Shown here piece after piece: positions 58,452 through 64,000 of a DNA stretch of 64,000 nucleotides. Numbering within the stretch: the stretch's first letter is position 1; every line of letters starts with the position of its first letter. The translations under genes were made by a program, and so were the position numbers. Below the pieces are notes generated by a model. That model saw nothing but the letters and a program-made list of their open reading frames with translations, searched no databases and was not told the DNA's origin. The DNA is from Loripinus fragilis (taxonomy: Eukaryota > Mollusca > Bivalvia > Lucinida > Lucinidae), in assembly GCA_964019695.1 (NCBI GenBank), contig OZ026521.1, positions 33,701,601 to 33,765,600 of the forward strand, written 5' to 3'.

Positions 58452-58676
58452 CTGTCCTGCCGGCCAAGAGTGACAGTGACGTCGTGCTTTGTTTACAATT
58501 GTTAAGTAAAAGATTAACTTGTACACTTCACTTGAGCTAATGCGAATCGATGGAGCACTTGCGTATTATCCTATCCACAGGATAGGATTAATACACAAGT
58601 TAAATATCGATTCTAAGTCCCTAACAACTTTGTAAACAAAGCATGACTTCACTGTCACTCTTGGCTGGCAAAACAG
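58452..58676. repeat. Foldback element, TA borders
   Basis: CTGTCCTGCCGGCCAAGAGT and its mirror CTTGGCTGGCAAAACAG, arms of about 50 bp. The centre palindrome is TCCTATCCACAGGATAGGA. TA at 58450-58451 and 58677-58678. A TGACGT-type motif lies in the left arm. Confidence 0.78.
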
Positions 58677-59098
58677 TAGTTATGCTGATATGTTGTGGAC
58701 TGATTAACACTCGACCTGCAAGAACAGACCTGCAACCTCAACAACACCGCCTAGCATTATACCAGACATCGATGCTACCAACTGCTATACTAACGTCCTC
58801 GTAAGGAGCCGATAATGTGATTTTATAAATATATCTGTATGAGTGATTTTAAACTGTATAAACCTATGGTAATGGTACCCAGCGCACATGCATGTTCCAG
58901 TTATTCTTAAAACGTTTGATTAGCTTTTAACAGTGAGGATAGGGCACACATTCATACCAAAACAATCCAAAAGTAAGTGAGTATGATCAGGAAATACCAC
59001 AATCACACACTAGCTGCAGACCAACCTACGGCACCATGAGGAATAGCCACAGAACATTTGTAGAAACAAGTCATCCGTACGATGATAAAAGCATAGCA

Positions 59099-59103
<5 letters not shown>

Positions 59104-59145
<42 letters not shown>
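59104..59145. repeat. (CT)n microsatellite
   Basis: About 21 CT units without interruption. 58680-59300 otherwise shows nothing recognised. Confidence 0.95.
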
Positions 59146-59147
<2 letters not shown>

Positions 59148-59342
59148 AAGATGATTGCAAAACAAGAAAAGACACAAAAGTAATGCATACCAAAACAAAC
59201 ACAAACTCAGAACCCCCAAGAACAATGGGAAGTATATTAAACATTCTAATACACCTCGCCTATAGAGCCAACGGTAACAAACTGTGATATATCGGACAAT
59301 AATTCACATCCAAAGTGTGTGATAGCTGGTGCCACTGGAAAA

Positions 59343-59350
59343 TGACGTCA
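59343..59350. promoter_or_regulatory. Perfect CRE palindrome TGACGTCA
   Basis: A full CREB/ATF consensus in a locally CpG-rich stretch (59320-59480) that also has an ATG frame starting MAESWKKLKTSNV at 59456. No splice-linked exon was found, so it is listed only as a motif. Confidence 0.25.
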
Positions 59351-59525
59351 TTCATGGCGTTAGACGATGTAACGTCGTTTTTACGCTTGAATGGCGTTGC
59401 ATGTAAACGTATGCGACGTAGTCTAAGTATTGGCGAGAGTTCTTCTCTTCAGTGCAATGGCGGAAAGCTGGAAGAAGCTGAAGACTTCGAATGTGTTTTC
59501 GTCATTTATTGTGTGTTATAATCGA

Positions 59526-59694
59526 AATAGATCAGTTCCAGTGCGTGAATTCTTGAGTAATAATTCACTGTTTGTCGGTCAGTCGTACGACGATAAATCA
59601 CTCGCGCTGCGCGCTCGTGATTTTATATTCTTTACAACTGACCTCCAAACAGTGAATTATTACTCAAAAATTCACTGCTGGGGCTGATCTATTT
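59526..59694. repeat. Inverted-repeat element AATAGATCAG
   Basis: AATAGATCAGTTCCAG and TTGAGTAATAATTCACTG at the left are mirrored at the right (CAGTGAATTATTACTCAA, CTGATCTATT). The centre is GCGCTGCGCGC. Confidence 0.72.
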
Positions 59695-59857
59695 CTTAAA
59701 TATATCAGCGTTTTCATGACTACCTCTAGTGAATTGATGACGAACATCAGAAACTTTGATGAAATGTTCAGGCACATATGAACAGCCAGTTCCGTTGAAA
59801 ATTTTATGCACATGACACAGACGAAGTTGTTTTACCCTGAAATCCACATTCAACATA

Positions 59858-59893
59858 TCTCGGACCCAGTATAAATGTTTATTGGGTCCGAGA
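59858..59893. repeat. Hairpin TCTCGGACCCA / TGGGTCCGAGA
   Basis: An 11-bp perfect stem extended imperfectly outward. 59700-60400 holds nothing else recognised. Confidence 0.7.
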
Positions 59894-60401
59894 ACATATC
59901 AAGACTATTAAAGCTGTATAGTCTGTAACTTTTGATCTTTTAATTTTAGAACTAATGTATCTATTTTTCAAGAACACACTAAAAACTAAAATTCAGGTAT
60001 ACATTTTACCAATTTCGTAAATCTTAACAAATTATCGGTATCAAAACAACAGCATTTATGTTAAAATTAACTGATTTTAATTATTGGAGGGACGTAAATA
60101 ATTACCAACACACCTGTTTTTATAAGATAATTAACTTTTCCGTGCAGTTTTCAGCTATAGTGAACAGATTTATTGTGAAAACATAACTTAATTCTACTTT
60201 TACAAATGATTTAAAAAGAAAATAAAAAAATTCGAAAAATGTTCAATGTTGCAGACTTAGTCTCTTTAAGTTCCAAGAAACCAATGTTATGAGATCTAGG
60301 GCCAAGATTTTTGTTTTGACAAATCTGATGTTTTTTCATAAGTTGTTTGTTCAAACCCGAGTATCACGAGGAGCATGCATAATCTATGAAACATTGTATA
60401 A

Positions 60402-61067
60402 GGTTCCGGGTCATTTCGGCCCATAACAAAATCGGTCCATGTCAATTTCGGCCCATGACAATTTCGGCCCATAGCAATTTCGGCCCATAAATTTTGTCAA
60501 CCTGGATTTCTGCTAAAGAGATTACATATTATTGAAAATATTTAGAATTGATAAGTGGAGTTATATTGAGAAAAAAAGCTGAAAAAAGATTGACTTTACA
60601 AACTAGTAAAGACTAAAAAACGCTTAGACTGGCATCTTTCTTATTAGAAGAAATAGATCTAATCATAAATCACACAATATATTTTCCATTAGCAAATACA
60701 ACTTGTTCAGTGAGTTAAACTGAATAGTTGGATTAAGAAAGAATCGCTTGCGTTTCATATGTGAGCAGGAAACACTCTGGCTAGAGTGCGCAAATGCGCA
60801 GGCTCGTCTGAGTCTTGGCTGTCTGTTGCCTATGTGCCGCACTCTTCTCTTACATACAAACTCCTAATCAATTAAAATGAACCAGTCTTATTAATTATTA
60901 TGTTTGTGTGGATAATTACAGGTAAGCTGATCTAATTATACCAATTATAGACAAACATACCAATTATACATTATTATACCTGTGGGCCGAAATTGTATAG
61001 GCCGATTTGGTTATGGGCCGAAATTGACATGGGCCGAAATTGTTATGGGCCGAAATGTCCAGTGACC
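60402..61067. mobile_element. GGCCGAAAT element, copy 1 (upstream of HSPA4)
   Basis: The left end has three tandem CAATTTCGGCCCATAA-type subrepeats after GGTTCCGGGTCATTTCGG; the right end has the mirror set ending GAAATGTCCAGTGACC. TTGTATAA(G) occurs at both borders (60394-60402, 61068-61076), an 8-9-bp duplication compatible with hAT or MULE movement. No transposase. Confidence 0.82.
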
Positions 61068-61517
61068 TTGTATAAGTGTTGAGTATATGGACTTCCTAAG
61101 TTTTTCCTCTAAAAGTTGCACTGTCTGTAAAGAAAGTTAACCCTACCATTGACTTTTTGAACAATGGAGTTAACAACAGCCTCCCCAATTAATTGATCAT
61201 CCAAAGTAAGTCCACGATATTTTACCGATCGTTGTGCCTTAATTGTATGACCATTACATTAGGTAGGTGGGTAGGTACGTACGTACGTAGCCTGAGGCAT
61301 CCTGACGCACTTCGGTAATGTCTACGCCCTTCTAATTATCGGCTTTGAAAAATATAATAAAATAGTTTTTGTAATTTCTTTTCTTTACTAAACAACCTCG
61401 TTGGAAGCATATGTTTTGATGAAGTCATGAGGCAAAACAGAAAATAAAATACAAGTTCGTCAAATATGCTGTTTTAAAAATATTTTCTGCGGAGCTGTTC
61501 TGGTGAAGAAAGGCGTC

Positions 61518-61545
61518 GAAAATTCACGTGTATTCCAGAATTTTC
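61518..61545 (+). promoter_or_regulatory. Heat-shock element with embedded E-box
   Basis: GAA-AA-TTC (61518-61525), CACGTG E-box (61525-61530), then TTC-CA-GAA-TT-TTC (61533-61545), three perfectly phased alternating HSF1 units. It lies 165 bp upstream of the HSPA4 start codon, where HSF1 sites of inducible chaperone genes are usually found. Confidence 0.7.
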
Positions 61546-61664
61546 ACCGGCATAATAAGTTACTGACATCAAAACCCCTGGAAACAGATCACGGCTTACA
61601 AATTGTGTAATGTACTGATATAAGTGTAGAGAACAAAGCAATCAGTTGGAGGGTTTTTGTTTAG

Positions 61665-61817
<153 letters not shown>

Positions 61818-61902
61818 TAAGTATAGTTGCAAATTTCAGTAATCTGGTAAAATACGACTTTTATAAAGTTTCCAGCCTTCCCAAATTCAAGTTGCCACTC
61901 CC

Positions 61903-62097
61903 ATAGGGAACGCAGTGGTAGAGTGCTTGACTCGAGACCTAAGGGCCACGGGTTCGAGCCTCACCGGCGTCACTGCGTTGTGTCCTTGAGAAAGAACATT
62001 AATCCTAGCTTAGTACTGGTTCAACCCAGGAAGACCCGTCCCTTTATATCTGAAAGATTGTTGATGGGACGTAAAGAATCAAATCAAACAAACAAAA
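61903..62097 (+). mobile_element. SINE S1, full length, 12-bp target duplication
   Basis: tRNA-like head with CGCAGTGGTAGAGTGCTTGA and B-box GGGTTCGAGCC, the S1 body, and tail CAAATCAAACAAACAAAA. GTTGCCACTCCC is repeated exactly at both borders (61891-61902 and 62098-62109). It lies 86 bp into HSPA4 intron 1 in sense orientation. It is the cleanest copy in the window and probably young. Confidence 0.9.
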
Positions 62098-62276
62098 GTT
62101 GCCACTCCCTGGTTGTTTTCAAATCAAATCAATTTTATTGGTATAAAGTCCAGTCACAGGACTGTCACCAGTTTTTTTTATTCATTCAGACCACTAGGGG
62201 GAGCTATGGTGGAAAACGGACAAAACCTTCCCAGAAAAATCCCGCCCTCAGCCGACCTAATTCATACCATTTTGGC

Positions 62277-62877
62277 GGTTACGGGTCATTTCGGCCGATA
62301 ACAAAATTGGCCCATGTCAATTTCGGCCCATAAATTTTGTCAACCTGGATTTCTGCAAAAGAGATGATATACCGTAGAATCGAATCGTTGGTATACTAAT
62401 GAAAATATTTAAAATTTGTAAATAGAGATATATTGAGAAAAAAGGCTGAAAATATATTGACTTTGCAAACTAGTAAAGACTATAAAATGCATAGTCTGGT
62501 ATCTTTATTAGATGAAATAATCATATATCACATATATATTTTCCATTAGCAAATGCAACTTGTTCAGTGAGTTAAACTGAATAATTGGATCAAGAAAATA
62601 TCGCTTGCGTTTCATATGCGAGCAGGAAACGCTCTGGCTAGAGTGCACAAATGCGCAGGCTCCTCTTAGCCTTGGCTACCTATCGCCTATATGATAATCT
62701 CTTCTCTTACATACAAACTCCAAATCAATTTAAACGGGTCATTCTTATTAATTATTACGTTTGTGTGGATAATTACAGGTAAGCCGATCTAATTATACAA
62801 ATTATAGACAAACATACCAATTATACATAATTATATCTGTGGGCCGAAATTGTTATGGGCTGAAATGTCCAGTGACC
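62277..62877. mobile_element. GGCCGAAAT element, copy 2 (HSPA4 intron 1)
   Basis: GGTTACGGGTCATTTCGGCC to GAAATGTCCAGTGACC; CATTTTGGC and CATTTTTGC at the borders (62268-62276, 62878-62886). The interior aligns with 60402-61067 throughout, with fewer terminal subrepeats. Confidence 0.82.
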
Positions 62878-63538
62878 CATTTTTGCATAAAAGATGGTAA
62901 AACGTTTCTTTCTGTGTGAAGGGATGCCCGATCATGACAGTTTTTCAATCTTAACAGAGGTGAGTTGTCAACAGGTGAACTCTGGCTGTTGTTTTTTTTT
63001 GCCACCTTCCTTTCTTTTTAGCAGCGCTGTCTTCAAGCTTTTCTTGCTCAGATTTTTGGTTGCAATGTGGGCCGTTTTGACCCAGGTTTGCACCACCCAA
63101 GTGTTTTAACATCAGTATCCTGATGGACTATGTTTTGAAAGAAGGCAGTGCCTACAAATAAAATGTAAAGCAAATAGATTCTTCTCTTGAAATCAGTCCC
63201 AAGTCGTGAATACCTATTGCACTAGTTCTGGTTCCCACACTTCACACACAATATCGATGATGACGCAGTAATTAGTACATCTATTGCGGGTACAGTTTTC
63301 CAATACCGCTTGTTGATTTGTCCATTTAAACAGAGCGTTTAACAACAGGTATATTCGGCCCAAACGGTGAGTTTTAAGCGCATATATCACGCCGAACAGT
63401 CTGTCCTTCAACTTGACAACTCTTGTTGGACTGCCCATTCTGCGATGTTTCATAATGACTTCTGGTCTTCAAGTTTCAGCATACTGATGATTTACAGCGG
63501 GTAAATTTGCATAAATAAAATGGCAGCATATCTTACTG
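62878..63538. other. HSPA4 intron 1, nothing recognised
   Basis: No exon with HSP70-fold sequence was found to the window end. A frame at 62894 ends at a GAG|GTGAGT donor-like site but matches nothing known. Confidence 0.5.
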
Positions 63539-63713
63539 CAGTGATTTTATTTGGCCATTTTTGAGGCCGTATATGGGAGTCATTCCCAATCCAAAAATGG
63601 CCTTTATTTTCCCAATTTCATGTATTTTAGCTCTTATTTTCCCAATTTTAATAAAATATTTTCCCAAATGTGTAGGAAAAGGTAGCTTCCCAAAATCCCA
63701 AATAAAATCACTG
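63539..63713. mobile_element. Young 175-bp element, copy 2 (TACTG duplication)
   Basis: Same ends and same 175-bp length as 44221-44395, differing at a single base near the right end. TACTG at both borders (63534-63538, 63714-63718). Confidence 0.9.
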
Positions 63714-63919
63714 TACTGTCAGATGGCAGCATGTCCTCTGCTTATTATACATGCTACATGTACATATATTCAAGTGCACTTCAGGCTAGATTTTATCATG
63801 GAAGAAAACACTAGGAATCCTGATCTGACTGCTCCCTTTAGAGCGGTTTAATCTTGAAACTCTAGGAACGCTGATCAGACTGATCTTGGTCCATATTGTT
63901 GGCAATAAAGGCCGGGCCT

Positions 63920-64000
63920 CCAGATAAGAGTGTGTAACTGAAAATTATCGTTCTTATTTCTCAACCAAAACATATGTTGTGGGTACTCAAAAGAACCGTT
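63920..64000. repeat. Family A element cut by the window end
   Basis: TCTCAACCAAAACATATGTT then GTACTCAAAAGAACCGTT, the left arm and half of the central palindrome. 63770-63910 before it holds a decayed hairpin of the CAAACA...GATCTGACTG group. Confidence 0.7.

Noticed and set aside
59456..59690. ATG frame MAESWKKLKTSNV near a CRE site as a first exon
   Set aside because: It runs directly into an inverted-repeat element and has no donor or recognisable homologue.
62894..63109. Second exon of HSPA4 in this frame
   Set aside because: The peptide does not resemble the expected continuation of the nucleotide-binding domain after SDRCTP.

Overview
This is nuclear DNA of an animal, most likely a bivalve mollusc. 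The evidence is intron-containing genes with close relatives across animals, an AT-rich background, dense short inverted-repeat transposons, tRNA-derived SINEs, molluscan-style satellites rich in AGGTCA motifs, and long homopolymer and microsatellite tracts. The bivalve placement is an inference from repeat style; I cannot name a species.

Three cellular genes can be supported. (1) A TRIM-type protein (RING, two B-boxes, coiled coil, NHL-like propeller) runs on the + strand from 3550 to 11097 as two coding exons joined in phase across a 5 kb repeat-filled intron. (2) A complete CHIC1/CHIC2 orthologue runs on the - strand as six short coding exons between 39857 and 26779. All splice junctions and phases fit, giving 163 residues. 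(3) Exon 1 of an HSP110/HSPA4-type chaperone lies on the + strand at 61710-61816, below a textbook heat-shock element. Its remaining exons lie beyond the window. Weaker coding candidates are a zinc-binding exon broken by a transposon (49337-49973, -), a possible first coding exon (55332-55458, +) and a short Cys-rich frame (52513-52665, +).

Layout. 1-3.5 kb: a foldback transposon, a LINE scrap and a dispersed repeat. 3.5-11.1 kb: the TRIM gene, whose intron holds a minisatellite, a satellite and a decayed Tc1/mariner element. 11.1-26.8 kb: satellites, SINEs and stacked families of small palindromic DNA transposons. 26.8-39.9 kb: the CHIC gene, with introns packed with transposons, some ending a few bases from its splice sites. 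40-61 kb: more transposons, tRNA-like sequences, a cluster of C/G homopolymers, a promoter-like CpG patch and microsatellites. 61-64 kb: the HSPA4 promoter and exon 1, bracketed by two copies of one transposon family.

The richest signal is the transposon record. Many elements have exact termini and target-site duplications readable directly: 5 bp next to CAG-type ends, TTAA next to CCC ends, TA next to mariner-like ends, and others of 3 or 8-9 bp. One 1.9 kb element has its empty site preserved in a diverged duplicate 20 kb away. No operon, CRISPR or prokaryotic feature is present.
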